Notes: generated by a model not told the origin, from the sequence alone. A stretch of 64,000 nt of DNA from Candidatus Hydrogenedentota bacterium (GCA_012730045.1 JAAYBR010000062.1:53199-117198), one strand, 5' to 3'; shown: positions 1 to 8,665, counted from the first letter of the stretch. Translations and numbers: made by a program.

Positions 1-1
1 C

Positions 2-955
2 GCCACGCCGAAGCAGGCGGGCATTGACTTCGCCAACAGCGGCTACGAGCTGTGGCACGCGAACAAGTTCGGGCGCAAGAACCTGCGCGCCGGCATCGCC
101 CCGCCCGACTCCGGACACCCGAAGTTCAACAGCCACGCCGACGACATTGACTACCAGATCGAGGCCGACTTCAGCGGCATCCTGGCCCCCGGCATGCCCG
201 GGCTGGTCCTGGAGCTGGGCGAGAAATTCGGCCGCCTCATGAACTACGGCGACGGCCTCTACGGCGGGGTCTTCATCGGCGGCATGTACAGCGCCGCCTT
301 CTTCGAGAAGGACATCGCGAAAATCATCGAGGCCGGCCTCGCCTGCATCCCCTCCGGAAGCCAGTACCACGAGTGCATCAGCGACGTGGTGCGCTGGCAC
401 GCCGAGCACCCGGACGACTGGGAGGCCGCCTGGAAGAAGCTGGACGCCAAGTACCAGCGCAACCCGGAGTACCGCAAGGGCTCCTGCGGCACCGAGAACG
501 GCTTCAACATTGACGCCAAGATGAACGGCGCGTGCATCGTCATGGGCCTGCTCTACGGCGCGGGCGACCCCGACCAGACCATCATCGTCTCCACCCGCTG
601 CGGCCACGACTCCGACTGCAACCCGTCCAGCGCCGCAGGCGTCCTTTTCACCTCCCTCGGCATGGAGAACACCCCGAAGAAGTTTCACGAGGCCCTCAAG
701 CGCGATGTCAAGTTCAGCCACACGGCCTACGATTTCGACGGGCTCATGCGGGTCTGTGAAAACCTCGTGCGCCAGGCCGTGGTCCGCGCCGGCGGCTGCG
801 TGGAGAAGGACGACGCCGGCAACGAGGTTCTCGTGATCCCCGTCAAGGCCCCCGTGCCCGGGCCGCTGGAGCAGTGCTGGGCCCCCGGCCCCGTCGCCGA
901 CAGCAAATACACCCCCGAGGAAATGGCCAAGATCACGGCAAAAGAGGACAAGTAG
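2..955 (+). CDS. ADP-ribosylglycohydrolase family protein (5' partial)
   Basis: The reading frame is open from base 2 to a TAG at 953-955, leaving 317 residues; the true N-terminus lies before the window. Family features are an N-terminal acidic run (HADDIDYQIEADFSG) and a C-terminal CGHDSDCNPSSAAG, which matches the conserved (G)DTDCN-type metal-binding motif of ADP-ribosylglycohydrolases. Known members remove ADP-ribose from proteins or small molecules using a di-magnesium centre. Planctomycete-like bacteria carry many paralogues of unknown substrate, so the family is secure but the substrate is not. The last residues (MAKITAKEDK) are polar. The gene is followed by a palindromic repeat and a convergent thioesterase gene, so it ends its transcription unit here. 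Confidence 0.8.
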   Translation, partial: ATPKQAGIDFANSGYELWHANKFGRKNLRAGIAPPDSGHPKFNSHADDIDYQIEADFSGILAPGMPGLVLELGEKFGRLMNYGDGLYGGVFIGGMYSAAFFEKDIAKIIEAGLACIPSGSQYHECISDVVRWHAEHPDDWEAAWKKLDAKYQRNPEYRKGSCGTENGFNIDAKMNGACIVMGLLYGAGDPDQTIIVSTRCGHDSDCNPSSAAGVLFTSLGMENTPKKFHEALKRDVKFSHTAYDFDGLMRVCENLVRQAVVRAGGCVEKDDAGNEVLVIPVKAPVPGPLEQCWAPGPVADSKYTPEEMAKITAKEDK

Positions 956-991
956 CGGCATTTGGCAGGCTGGATGCGGGAAACGCTCGGA

Positions 992-1071
992 GAGGTGGCA
1001 CGGGCTTCCAGCCCGTGATGCTTGGGCCGCATCCATGACCCAGACCACGGGCTGGAAGCCCGTGCCACCTC
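992..1071. repeat. 26-bp inverted repeat (REP-like palindrome)
   Basis: Two perfect 26-base inverted arms, 992-1017 and 1046-1071, are separated by 28 bases. The arm core is CACGGGCTGGAAGCCCGTG. The element lies between convergent genes, where it could form a large hairpin and stop transcription from both sides, although there is no T-run. It looks like a dispersed REP/MITE-like element. Confidence 0.75.
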
Positions 1072-1111
1072 GGTGTTCCCGTGCGGGTCGTCCCCCGGTT
1101 CCCGGGGCTCC

Positions 1112-1627
1112 TCAGCCGTTCGCCGATACGTCCCCGCGCAGGCGCTCGAACACCCGCTCCTCGCCGCCCCGGTAGACCATGCCGTCGTCCACCGCCAGCG
1201 TGTGCTCCGCGTCCAAGGGGATGAACTTCCCCTCCGCGCGGGCGTACACCTCCCCGTCCGGGCCAATGAGCCGCGCCTCGCAGTGCGCCATGCGCCGGTG
1301 GGCCCGCGTGGTCCACGCCTCCACCACCAGCGACGGGTCCGGCGGCGCGGACTTGACATAGCGCACCATCAGCTCCGCCGTCACGCACATCAGCTTCAGC
1401 GACCGCGCCGCGGCCCAGCCCATGCTCTCGTCCAGCAGCGCCGCCACCACCCCGCCATGCACCACCCCCGGATACCCGCAATGCCGGTCATCCGCGCTCA
1501 TCCGGATTTTCACCCGGTCGTCCTCCACATAGAACCGGCCCCGCAGGCCGACCGCGTTCTCCTCGCCGCAGACAAAACAGGTCTTCGAGACGGGCAGGGG
1601 CCGGACGCCGTTGTGCTGATCTTTCAT
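1112..1627 (-). CDS. PaaI-like hotdog-fold thioesterase
   Basis: The 171-residue protein starts MKDQHNG. ATG at 1627 is chosen because AAGGATG sits just upstream on the minus strand; the longer open frame upstream only reads through the tandem repeat. The segment GYPGVVHGGVVAALLDESMGW carries the HGG(x)2-4LLDE signature of PaaI/YbgC-type hotdog thioesterases, which hydrolyse acyl-CoA or aryl-CoA thioesters in the cytoplasm. An N-terminal CFVCGxEN pair of cysteines is common in a subgroup of these proteins. It is a single gene, convergent with the ADP-ribosylglycohydrolase. The substrate cannot be read from the sequence. Confidence 0.8.
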   Translation of the reverse strand: MKDQHNGVRPLPVSKTCFVCGEENAVGLRGRFYVEDDRVKIRMSADDRHCGYPGVVHGGVVAALLDESMGWAAARSLKLMCVTAELMVRYVKSAPPDPSLVVEAWTTRAHRRMAHCEARLIGPDGEVYARAEGKFIPLDAEHTLAVDDGMVYRGGEERVFERLRGDVSANG

Positions 1628-1747
1628 GAAACATCCTTTCCCGGGACGCCGCCCCCTCCCAAGGGACGGCGGGTATTGTCCCCCGCCCCCCCCGCGCGAT
1701 GCAAGCACGGACACGAAAAGAGGGCGCGTACTGCCTGCGCGAAGAGG

Positions 1748-1978
1748 GCGCGGGATAGCCGACCAGTCCCGCCCGTAGGGGCGCCGCTTGCCGCGCCCTC
1801 TTCGCGCGCGCGGGATAGCCGACCAGTCCCGTCCGTAGGGGCGCCGCTTGCCGCGCCCTCTTCGCGCGCGCGGGATAGCCGACCAGTCCCGCCCGTAGGG
1901 GTGCCGCTTGCCGCGCCCTCTTCGCGCGCGCGGGATAGCCGACCAGTCCCGCCCGTAGGGGCGCCGCTTGCCGCGCCC
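1748..1978. repeat. 60-bp tandem repeat, four copies
   Basis: Four near-identical 60-base units run from about 1748 to 1978. Internal copies differ by single C-to-T changes at 1832 and 1902. Each unit contains GGGATAGCCGACCAGTCCCG followed by GTAGGGGCGCCGCTTGCC. The unit length is a multiple of three, so frames stay open across it, but nothing indicates that it is translated. There are no spacers, so it is not a CRISPR array. Confidence 0.9.
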
Positions 1979-2387
1979 AGGAGCGGACATGGGGATCATC
2001 GCCTGCCCGGCAACGCGGCGGACGCGGACTGGTGCTCATGCCTGCCAGACCGCCTGAAGGCGGGGTGGTCATGGCAGCAAGACCCGTCTTCCCTGGGAAG
2101 ATCCGGTGCTTTTGGCAGGATCCAGAGCGGTCCCCTGCGGGGAATCCAGATTCTCCGGGGTGGCCCGCCCCCGTGGGCGACCGGCCCAGGTGCGGGGACG
2201 CGCAAAAAACATGAGTCCATGTTGGGGGTAGTTGTTGCCAAGATGCTCTTTCGGCTGTCTGTTTGGCTTTTTTCCTGGCGTGTCTTGTGCTTCGAGATAC
2301 TGCCCCAGAAAAATACATTGATTGACGGCACAACGCCTTATGCGCATTATTGAAGGTGGATACTGTCTGCCAGACGGGAAAAACAAC

Positions 2388-2416
2388 TTGAAAAATCGGA
2401 GGATGTGGGGTATACT
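2388..2416 (+). promoter_or_regulatory. Sigma-70 promoter of the pilin-like gene
   Basis: TTGAAA (2388-2393), a 17-base spacer and TATACT (2411-2416) differ from the consensus by one base in each hexamer. The predicted transcription start near 2423 gives a leader of about 85 nt. That leader contains AGGTC-GCGA-GACCT (2468-2481), a small hairpin with a GNRA loop, followed by an AAAAGGAA ribosome binding site. Confidence 0.6.
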
Positions 2417-2506
2417 CAAAATGACCCAAGGCAATGGGCGCTTTGGGTCCGGCATTAATTGTTGTCAAGGTCGCGAGACCTGAAACCAACCGAAAAGGAA
2501 TCTGTC

Positions 2507-3505
2507 ATGCGCAAGAAAGGATTCACACTTATTGAGCTGCTTGTCGTGATTGCGATCATCGGTATCCTGGCGGCGATTCTGCTGCCGGCCCTGGCGCGCG
2601 CCCGCGAGTCCGCCCGCCGCGCCTCCTGCCAGAACAACCTCAAGCAATGGGGTCTGGTCTTGAAGATGTACAACAACGAGGCCAAGGGTGCTTTCCCCCC
2701 GATCCAGGTCATGCCGGGCGTCGGCCAGGATCCGACCAAGCCTGACGTGGCCGCCGGTCCGGCTGTCGCGGCCATTTACCCTGAGTATCTGACGGACCCC
2801 AACATCACCCTCTGCCCCTCCGACGCGGGGTTGAGCGATCATCAGGCAGACCTGTTCAATGCCGACGGTACGCCCCTTTTTTCCCATGAGCCCGGCATGA
2901 TTGACGCGTCCTACGCCTACCTCGGCTGGTGTTTCGACAACGCCAAGCTGACGGCCACAGTCGGACAGTTCACGTATCTTGGGACCCTTCTTCCCCTGCT
3001 GGGCGACGATGCCAACTTGGACGCCAACACGAAGGTTCCGACACAGATCGCCGCCGCGCTTGACGGCATCGTGTATGACAACCTTTCCATCGCGACCGAG
3101 GTCATCGACGATCCGTACGCGCTGGCGCGCATCTTTGACGCGGATGTGGAGCTCCAGAACCCGTGGAACACCTCCGGCAACGGCGGCGGCGGCAAGATTT
3201 ATCGTCTGCGGGAGGGCATTGAGCGCTTTCTGATCACGGACATCAACAATCCCGGCGCGGCCAATATGGCGCAGAGCACGCTGTGGATCATGCTCGACAC
3301 CCTGACCACCGGCACGGGCGAGGCGCTCTTCAACCATGTGCCCGGCGGCTGCAACGTGCTGTTCATGGACGGCCATGTGGAGTTCATCCGGTATCAGGGC
3401 GTGCCGGGCTGGGACACGATTGACGTTGCCAGCGCCCAAGTCGGCATGGCCGGTGCCACCGCGCCCGTCCTTCCGTCGGTTGCCGCGTTGGTGGGCGCCT
3501 TCTAA
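2507..3505 (+). CDS. Type IV prepilin-like protein with H-x10-DG C-terminus
   Basis: The 332-residue protein starts [20 protein letters not shown], a class III prepilin leader cut after Gly-5 by a PilD-type peptidase, followed by the hydrophobic helix that anchors pseudopilins. The globular part ends with a histidine, ten residues, then DGHVEF. This is close to the H-x9-DG motif typical of the very large DUF1559-like pseudopilin family in Planctomycetes, Lentisphaerae and Hydrogenedentes. Family members are thought to be exported surface or secretion-pseudopilus proteins; their exact function is unknown. The ATG at 2507 is preceded by AAAAGGAA. The gene is monocistronic, with its own promoter and terminator. 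Confidence 0.85.
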   Translation: MRKKGFTLIELLVVIAIIGILAAILLPALARARESARRASCQNNLKQWGLVLKMYNNEAKGAFPPIQVMPGVGQDPTKPDVAAGPAVAAIYPEYLTDPNITLCPSDAGLSDHQADLFNADGTPLFSHEPGMIDASYAYLGWCFDNAKLTATVGQFTYLGTLLPLLGDDANLDANTKVPTQIAAALDGIVYDNLSIATEVIDDPYALARIFDADVELQNPWNTSGNGGGGKIYRLREGIERFLITDINNPGAANMAQSTLWIMLDTLTTGTGEALFNHVPGGCNVLFMDGHVEFIRYQGVPGWDTIDVASAQVGMAGATAPVLPSVAALVGAF

Positions 3506-3539
3506 CAGGTATTTCCTGCGGCTTTTCTGCGATAATGTG

Positions 3540-3570
3540 ACCGCCCCCCGGCAACGGGGGGCGGTTCTTT
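3540..3570 (+). terminator. Rho-independent terminator after the pilin-like gene
   Basis: An 11-bp perfect stem (ACCGCCCCCCG / CGGGGGGCGGT) with a GCAA tetraloop is followed by TTCTTT, 35 bases after the stop codon. Confidence 0.85.
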
Positions 3571-3610
3571 GCCAACCAGCCCCCCCTTTCCCCGAAATGA
3601 CGGATAATCC

Positions 3611-4831
3611 ATGCGCCTTTCCCCGCCTGTCCGGATGTGTCTCCTGGGGTTCATTTTGGACCTTGCGGTGATGATCGCCATCACCGTGGTGCCGTTCTAT
3701 GTCTACCGGCAACTGGGGGGCGACGCGCGGATGTCGGGGTACTTTGGGGCGTTGCAGGCGGTGGTCTACATGGTCACCTGCCTGGTCACGTCGCGGTATG
3801 TGTCCCGCTCGCGGAACGGGCTGAACTGGGTGCGGTTTGGGCTGGTGTGGTTTGCGTGCGTTTTCACGCCCGTGGTGTTCTTCCGCGACACGGCGGTCTG
3901 CATCACCCTGGGGGTGGTCGCCTGGGCGGGGTTGGCGGTGATCTGGCCGGCCCTGTACTCGTGGTTTGGCGCGGACCCCGACCCGGAACGGCGCCAGAAG
4001 CATCTGGGCTGGTTTAACCTGTCCTGGAGTTCCGGGTTTGCGGCGGGGCCGCTGGTGGCCGGGCCGCTCTATGAGTACGACTACCGGCTGCCCTTCGCGG
4101 TGCTGGCGGTGTGCTGCGCGGCGGCGCTGGGGCTGGCACTGTCCATGCCCCATGAGCAGGTGCATTTCGGGCGGGGCAGGGAGGAGGAGGCGTCGGAGGA
4201 GGAGACGGGACACCGCCGGGACGCGGTGCGCTTCCTGCACGCGGCGTGGGTGGCGGTGATTCTGGCGAACTGGATGGTGGGCGTGCTGCGCTCCGTGTTT
4301 CCCAAGCGCGTGGAGGACCTGGTGCAGGCGGGCGGACTGGGGCTGTTTGCGGGCGACGGCGCGTCGTGGCCGTTCAGTGCCCCCCCGGCGACGGTGTTCT
4401 CGTGGGTTTCCTTTGCGTGCTCTGCGGGCACGGCGGCGCTGTTCTTCTGGCTCGGCCGCACCAAGGGGTGGCGCTACCGCGCGTCGTGGCTGATTGTGCC
4501 GCAACTGGCGGCGGCGGCGGGATTCATCTGGATGGGCGTGACGCACAGTCTCGCGGCCATGCTGTTCGGGTCGCTGCTGGTGGGGATGAACCTGGGGGTC
4601 GCGTTCTTCGCCGCGGTGTACTACTGCGTGGCCGATCCGGCGCACAAGCACCGCCGTGCGGCGATCAACGAGGCGGCCGTCGGTTTTGGCGGCATGCTGG
4701 GCTCGTTCCTCTTCGGCGCGCTTTCCGGGCGTTACGGGCTGGAGTTCCCCTTTGTGTGGTTTCCGGTCTTCTACGCGCCCGCCTTCGCGCTTCAACTGTG
4801 GCTGCTGCGCCCGCGGCGGAGCATGGCATAG
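3611..4831 (+). CDS. Major facilitator superfamily transporter
   Basis: The 406-residue integral membrane protein has about twelve hydrophobic segments, beginning with MCLLGFILDLAVMIAITVVP. The layout is two bundles separated by a charged cytoplasmic loop around residues 185-205 (GRGREEEASEEETGHR), as in MFS carriers. No substrate-specific signature is recognised. The start at 3611 has only a weak ribosome site; an in-frame ATG eight codons later (MCLLG) is possible. It stands alone after the pilin terminator and is followed by a palindromic repeat. Export of a sugar, drug or siderophore are all possible. Confidence 0.75.
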   Translation: MRLSPPVRMCLLGFILDLAVMIAITVVPFYVYRQLGGDARMSGYFGALQAVVYMVTCLVTSRYVSRSRNGLNWVRFGLVWFACVFTPVVFFRDTAVCITLGVVAWAGLAVIWPALYSWFGADPDPERRQKHLGWFNLSWSSGFAAGPLVAGPLYEYDYRLPFAVLAVCCAAALGLALSMPHEQVHFGRGREEEASEEETGHRRDAVRFLHAAWVAVILANWMVGVLRSVFPKRVEDLVQAGGLGLFAGDGASWPFSAPPATVFSWVSFACSAGTAALFFWLGRTKGWRYRASWLIVPQLAAAAGFIWMGVTHSLAAMLFGSLLVGMNLGVAFFAAVYYCVADPAHKHRRAAINEAAVGFGGMLGSFLFGALSGRYGLEFPFVWFPVFYAPAFALQLWLLRPRRSMA

Positions 4832-4848
4832 GCCGACGGGAGGGGGGG

Positions 4849-4943
4849 CCGTAGCGCCGCCGTCCCGGCGGCCTCGTCTTTGGGTCTTGCGCCGAATGGC
4901 GGCGTGGCGGGAAGACAAGGCAGGCGGGACGCCTGCGCTGCGG
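4849..4943. repeat. Imperfect palindromic repeat (GGGACGCCTGCG family)
   Basis: Arms 4849-4881 and 4911-4943 are inverted copies with scattered differences around the core GGCAGGCGGGACGCCTGCG. Related elements occur at 43914-43991 and 59672-59743. It lies between convergent genes. Confidence 0.65.
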
Positions 4944-4958
4944 ATTTCGGCACCCTTC

Positions 4959-5873
4959 TCAGCTGCTGAGGAGCTCCCGCAGGGCGGCGGTGATCTCCGG
5001 GTGTTTGAAGGGGTGGCCCGCCCGGGTGAGTTTGGCGGGCAGGCAGCGCTGGCTGGCCAGCAGCAGGGTCGTGCCCATTTCCCCGAAGAGCAGGCGCACG
5101 GCGGCGGCGGGCAGGGGGAGCACGGCGGGCCGCCGCAGCGTTGCCGCCAGGGCCCGTGCGAACTCCCGGTTGGTCACCGGTTCGGGGGCCACGGTGTTCA
5201 CAGGTCCGGAGAGGCGGTCTTTCAGGAGGGCCGCCGTCAGCACCCCCACCGCGTCCTCCAGGGTGATCCAGCTCAGCCAGGCCGTCCCGTCCGCGATGGG
5301 TCCGCCCAGTCCCAGGCGGAACGGGGGGAGCAGGCGCGCGAGCATGCCGCCGCCGGGGTCGAGCACGGCGCCGAACCGGGGATGCACCACCCGCACGCCC
5401 GCCTTGGCGGCGGGGGCGGCGGCGGCCTCCCAGTCGCGGCACACGGCGGCGAGAAAGTCCGATCCGGGTGTCTCCCCCTCCTCCAGGGGCAGGTCGCCCC
5501 GGCTGCCGTAGTAGCCGACGGCGGAGGCGGACACGAAGACCGACGGCGGCCGCGCCATTTCGGCCATGCGCGCGGCGAGGAGCCGGGTTCCCGTGATGCG
5601 GCTGTCGCGGATCCGCGCCTTTTCCGCGGCGCTCCATCGGTGTCCGGCGACGGGCCGGCCGGCGAGGTTGACCACGGCGTCCAGGCCCTCCAGGGCCTTC
5701 GCGTCGAGATAACCCTTGCCGGGGTTCCACCAGGCGGCGTCGCCGCCCGGATCGCCGACCTCCTCCGCGCGCCCCGTGCGCAGCATCCTCCGCACGCGGT
5801 GCCCAGAGGCCTCCAGCCGGGCGGCGAGGGCCGCGCCGATCAGTCCCGAGGAGCCGGTGATGGCGATGCGCAT
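4959..5873 (-). CDS. TIGR01777-type NAD-dependent epimerase
   Basis: The 304-residue protein starts MRIAITGSSGLIGAALA, an extended-SDR NAD(P)-binding motif (GxxGxxG). ATG at 5873 is chosen because a full AGGAGG lies eight bases upstream. The C-terminus has the small DUF1731-like region (LLASQRCLPAKL, then GHPFKHPEI) that defines the TIGR01777 sugar-nucleotide epimerase-like family, related to YfcH. The biochemical reaction of this family is not firmly known. It lies 108 bases downstream of rtcB on the same strand, and the gap contains a 9-bp-period repeat, so co-transcription is uncertain. Confidence 0.85.
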   Translation of the reverse strand: MRIAITGSSGLIGAALAARLEASGHRVRRMLRTGRAEEVGDPGGDAAWWNPGKGYLDAKALEGLDAVVNLAGRPVAGHRWSAAEKARIRDSRITGTRLLAARMAEMARPPSVFVSASAVGYYGSRGDLPLEEGETPGSDFLAAVCRDWEAAAAPAAKAGVRVVHPRFGAVLDPGGGMLARLLPPFRLGLGGPIADGTAWLSWITLEDAVGVLTAALLKDRLSGPVNTVAPEPVTNREFARALAATLRRPAVLPLPAAAVRLLFGEMGTTLLLASQRCLPAKLTRAGHPFKHPEITAALRELLSS

Positions 5874-5918
5874 GGGGTTGGCCTCCTGGGGCACCGTGGT
5901 TTTTGCGGGGACCCTTAT

Positions 5919-5954
5919 GGACGTGATGGACTGCATGGACGATATGGACAACAA
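5919..5954. repeat. 9-bp-period short tandem array (ATGGACNNN x4)
   Basis: Four consecutive 9-mers share ATGGAC with a variable last triplet (GTG, TGC, GAT, AAC). The array sits in the rtcB-epimerase gap. Similar arrays occur at 11272, 26416, 41044 and 62300. Confidence 0.75.
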
Positions 5955-5981
5955 GGAGGGGCGGTGGGTACGGGTGCTCTT

Positions 5982-7187
5982 TCAGTCCTCCGGTTTTTCG
6001 CCCGGCGGGGCCATTTTGACCAGGCGCGGGTGGAAGACCGCGACGGTTTCCACGAGGTCCGCCTGGGCCGCCATGACGGCGTGGATGTCCTTGTACACCA
6101 GGGGGACTTCGTCGAGCCCCGCCGAGATCACCGTGACGCCGCGCTCCCGGAGCAGGGGCTCGACGTCGCGCCAGTGGAACCGCTTGACGGCCTGGCTGCG
6201 GCTGACGCTGCGGCCCGCGCCGTGGGCGGCGCTTTCCAGGCTTTCGCGGCATCCCTTTCCCCGCACGACGCAGCAGGGGGACGCCATGGAGCCGGGGATG
6301 ATGCCGAGGGCGCCCCTGCCGGCCGGGGTGGCCCCTTTGCGGTGGACAACGACCCGCTCCCCGCCGTGTGTTTCGAGCCAGGCGAAGTTGTGGTGGTTCT
6401 CGATGTCCAGCAGCACCTCCGCGCCGAGACGCGCGGCGAGGCTGCGGTGGATCAGCTCGTGGTTGGCCGCGGCATAGGCGCCCATGAGCTGCATGGCGTC
6501 CCAGTATTCGCGGCCCTCCTGCGAGTCCAGGTCCAGCCACGCGAGGCGTTCCGTGTCCTCCGTCAGCCCCCGCCGCAGTTTCTTGGCCAGGGCGCTGTAG
6601 TGGGCGCACACCTGCGCCCCCGTGCCCCGGCTGCCGCTGTGGGACAGCAGGGCCAGCCGTTTTCCTGATTCCAGGCCGTTCAGGGGCGCGTCCAGCTCCA
6701 GCACGCCGAACTCCACAAAGTGGTTGCCGCTGCCGCTGGTGCCGAGCTGCGCCCAGGCCTTGTCCTTGAGCGCGCGGGTCACGGGCGATGCGGACCAGTC
6801 GCGGTCCATGACGGGGTGCTGCCGCCGCTCCTTGAACGTGGCGCCCACGCCGAAGCGCGTCTCCGCGGCGATGGCCTCCCTCAGGCGCGCCGGGTCGTCC
6901 TCCAGCAGGGAGAGCGGCAGGTCAAAGGCCGTGAGCTTCATGCGGCAGGCGATGTCCACGCCGACGGCGTAGGGAATGACGGCGTTGCGGGCGGCGAGGA
7001 CGCCGCCGATGGGCAGTCCGTAGCCCACGTGGGCGTCGGGCATGAGCGCGCCCCGCACGGCCACGGGGAGGCGGCAGGCGGCTTCCATCTGGGCGACGGC
7101 GTTGGGGTCAATGTCCGTCCCCCACTGCCGCCAGGGGGCGGGCTTTCCCTCCGGGGCGGTTCGGTTCTGGCGCTTCTTCCCGCTCAC
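5982..7187 (-). CDS. rtcB: RtcB family RNA-splicing ligase
   Basis: RtcB joins RNA 2',3'-cyclic phosphate (or 3'-phosphate) and 5'-OH ends using GTP and manganese. This 401-residue protein carries the family motifs MPDAHVGYGLPIGG (about 49-62), GVDIACR (76-82), GSGNHFVE (152-159), HSGSRG (183-188) and HGAGRSVSR, whose histidine is the guanylylation site. It is shorter than the E. coli-type enzyme, as in a common bacterial subgroup. It starts with GTG at 7187, overlapping the truA stop codon by 4 bases (GTGA), so translation is probably coupled to truA. The pairing suggests a tRNA or RNA maintenance role. Confidence 0.9.
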   Translation of the reverse strand: MSGKKRQNRTAPEGKPAPWRQWGTDIDPNAVAQMEAACRLPVAVRGALMPDAHVGYGLPIGGVLAARNAVIPYAVGVDIACRMKLTAFDLPLSLLEDDPARLREAIAAETRFGVGATFKERRQHPVMDRDWSASPVTRALKDKAWAQLGTSGSGNHFVEFGVLELDAPLNGLESGKRLALLSHSGSRGTGAQVCAHYSALAKKLRRGLTEDTERLAWLDLDSQEGREYWDAMQLMGAYAAANHELIHRSLAARLGAEVLLDIENHHNFAWLETHGGERVVVHRKGATPAGRGALGIIPGSMASPCCVVRGKGCRESLESAAHGAGRSVSRSQAVKRFHWRDVEPLLRERGVTVISAGLDEVPLVYKDIHAVMAAQADLVETVAVFHPRLVKMAPPGEKPED

Positions 7188-7975
7188 GGGGCGTCCTCCC
7201 CGGCGGGGTAGTGGACCTCAGCCAGGGCGAGCCCCTGGGGCGGGGCGCAGTGCCCGAGGAAGGGCCCGCCCGCGGCGAGCTGGTCGGCGATGAAGGACAC
7301 CGGGAAGCGCCCGCGCGCGATCTCGATGAGCGTGCCGCAGAGGTTGCGCACCATTTTGTAGAGGAACCCGTCGCCGTGAAAGGCGATCCGCATGAGGTTT
7401 GGGCAGTCCGCGGGGCCGCTCCATCCGCCGGGCAGCAGCTCCGCCGAATACAGGGTGCGGACGGTGCTCTTCATCTGGCTGCCCGTGCTCTGGAAGCCCG
7501 CGAAGTCCCGCATGCCGGGAAGCCCGGCGAGGCCCTCCCGGACCTTGTCCAGGTCCACCCGGTAGGGCACATGCCACGCGTAACGGGCGGAGAAGGGGTC
7601 GGGGTCGCGGCTGAAGTCGAAGGCGTATTCGTAGCGTTTGGACTTGGCCGAGAAGCGCGCGTTGAACCCCGGCGGCGCGGGCCCGACGCTTTCGATGCGG
7701 ATGCGCGGGGCGAGCATGCGCGAGACGGCCCGGCGCAGCCGGACCGGCGGCGGCCCCGGCCACACGCAGGAGAAGACCTGCCCGAGGGCGTGCACCCCCG
7801 CGTCGGTGCGGCCCGCGCCCTGGATGGGCACCGGTCGGCACGCAATGGTCCCCAGGGCCTCCTCAATGGCCTGCTGGACCGAGGGGCCGTTGTCCTGGCG
7901 CTGCCAGCCGACAAAGTCCGTGCCGTCGTAGCGGACGACGCATTTCAGGGGTTGCCCATTCTCCAAAGGTTCCAT
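7184..7975 (-). CDS. truA: tRNA pseudouridine synthase A
   Basis: TruA converts uridines 38-40 of the tRNA anticodon stem to pseudouridine. The 263-residue protein contains the catalytic motif GAGRTDAGVHALGQV with the nucleophilic aspartate at about residue 58, the early RYDGTDFVGWQ segment, and the late MVRNLCGTLIEI segment of the fold. Start ATG is at 7975. TAGAAT is found on the minus strand at 7988-7983, only 7 bases before the ATG, which suggests a leaderless or nearly leaderless transcript. rtcB follows with a 4-base overlap. pgsA is divergent with 72 bases between starts. Confidence 0.93.
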   Translation of the reverse strand: MEPLENGQPLKCVVRYDGTDFVGWQRQDNGPSVQQAIEEALGTIACRPVPIQGAGRTDAGVHALGQVFSCVWPGPPPVRLRRAVSRMLAPRIRIESVGPAPPGFNARFSAKSKRYEYAFDFSRDPDPFSARYAWHVPYRVDLDKVREGLAGLPGMRDFAGFQSTGSQMKSTVRTLYSAELLPGGWSGPADCPNLMRIAFHGDGFLYKMVRNLCGTLIEIARGRFPVSFIADQLAAGGPFLGHCAPPQGLALAEVHYPAGEDAP

Positions 7976-7982
7976 GGGCCGT

Positions 7983-8041
7983 ATTCTATCGCAGGGCGGG
8001 GCGGCGTTGCCTTCGCGCCCCGGGGCGCTTTCTGCTAGAAT
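7983..8041. promoter_or_regulatory. Divergent TAGAAT elements for truA and pgsA (possibly leaderless)
   Basis: TAGAAT occurs on the minus strand at 7988-7983, 7 bases before truA, and on the plus strand at 8036-8041, 6 bases before pgsA. Both match the -10 box at five of six bases. Normal -10 to start spacing would place both transcription starts at or beside the ATG. Neither has a convincing -35 box. Confidence 0.35.
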
Positions 8042-8047
8042 ATCCGC

Positions 8048-8647
8048 ATGAACCTTCCCAACCAGCTGACCCTTGCCCGCTGCTTTCTGGCGGCGGTCTT
8101 TGTGGTCCTGATGTCGTTCCCGCACACGGCCACCTATGCCGTGGCCTATGTGGTGTTCACCGTGGCGGCGATCACGGACTATTATGACGGCAAGATCGCG
8201 CGGCGCGACAACCTGATCACGAATTTCGGCAAGCTCATGGACCCCGTGGCCGACAAGATTCTGATGGTCTCGGCGTTTGTGATGCTGATGAACGTGCATG
8301 AGCTGAACGTGCCCGGGTGGACTGTGGTGGCGATTCTGGCGCGGGAGTTTCTGGTGACGGGCGCGCGGTCGCTGGCGGCGGCGGACGGGGTGGTGCTGTC
8401 GGCGAACAACTACGGGAAGGCGAAGACGGTCACGCAGATGGTGTATGTCTTCGTGTTTCTCGCCCTGGCCATCCTGGTTCGTCTTTTCCTGCCGCTGTTC
8501 TCGGAGGCCACGGCGCTCGGTTTGGTGGTGAGCCTGCGGATACTGTCCCATACGGGCATGGTGCTGGTGGCCGTGCTGACGATCTACTCGGGGGTTCAGT
8601 TTGGCTGGGTCAACTGGAAGGCCCTGAAACTCCACGACCTCGCCTAA
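8048..8647 (+). CDS. pgsA: CDP-diacylglycerol-glycerol-3-phosphate 3-phosphatidyltransferase
   Basis: The enzyme makes phosphatidylglycerol phosphate from CDP-diacylglycerol and glycerol-3-phosphate in the inner membrane. The 199-residue protein has the CDP-alcohol phosphotransferase signature DGKIAR-x8-GKLMDPVADK (DGx2ARx8Gx3Dx3D) at about 49-72 and several hydrophobic helices. The N-terminus MNLPNQLTLARC is typical of PgsA. No ribosome binding site is visible before ATG 8048, and a TAGAAT -10-like box ends 6 bases before it. alr starts 18 bases downstream, so pgsA-alr-NYN RNase look co-transcribed. Confidence 0.9.
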   Translation: MNLPNQLTLARCFLAAVFVVLMSFPHTATYAVAYVVFTVAAITDYYDGKIARRDNLITNFGKLMDPVADKILMVSAFVMLMNVHELNVPGWTVVAILAREFLVTGARSLAAADGVVLSANNYGKAKTVTQMVYVFVFLALAILVRLFLPLFSEATALGLVVSLRILSHTGMVLVAVLTIYSGVQFGWVNWKALKLHDLA

Positions 8648-8665
8648 CGAAAGGAACGCGCCGCG

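Larger units (their letters stand above)
1628..2506. other. Long intergenic region without a recognisable gene
   Basis: Apart from the 60-bp tandem array and the pilin promoter at its right end, this 880-base gap shows no supported coding sequence. The part from 1981 to 2380 has several short self-complementary pieces (for example CTTCCCTGGGAAG near 2088) but no recognised family. It may hold decayed sequence. Confidence 0.5.

Noticed and set aside
1748..1978. Possible CRISPR array
   Set aside because: The 60-bp units are contiguous with no variable spacers, and no cas genes are present.
2465..4918. 817-codon open frame on the minus strand
   Set aside because: It is antisense to the pilin-like and MFS genes, has low-complexity Arg/Pro/His composition and no ribosome site; an effect of high GC.
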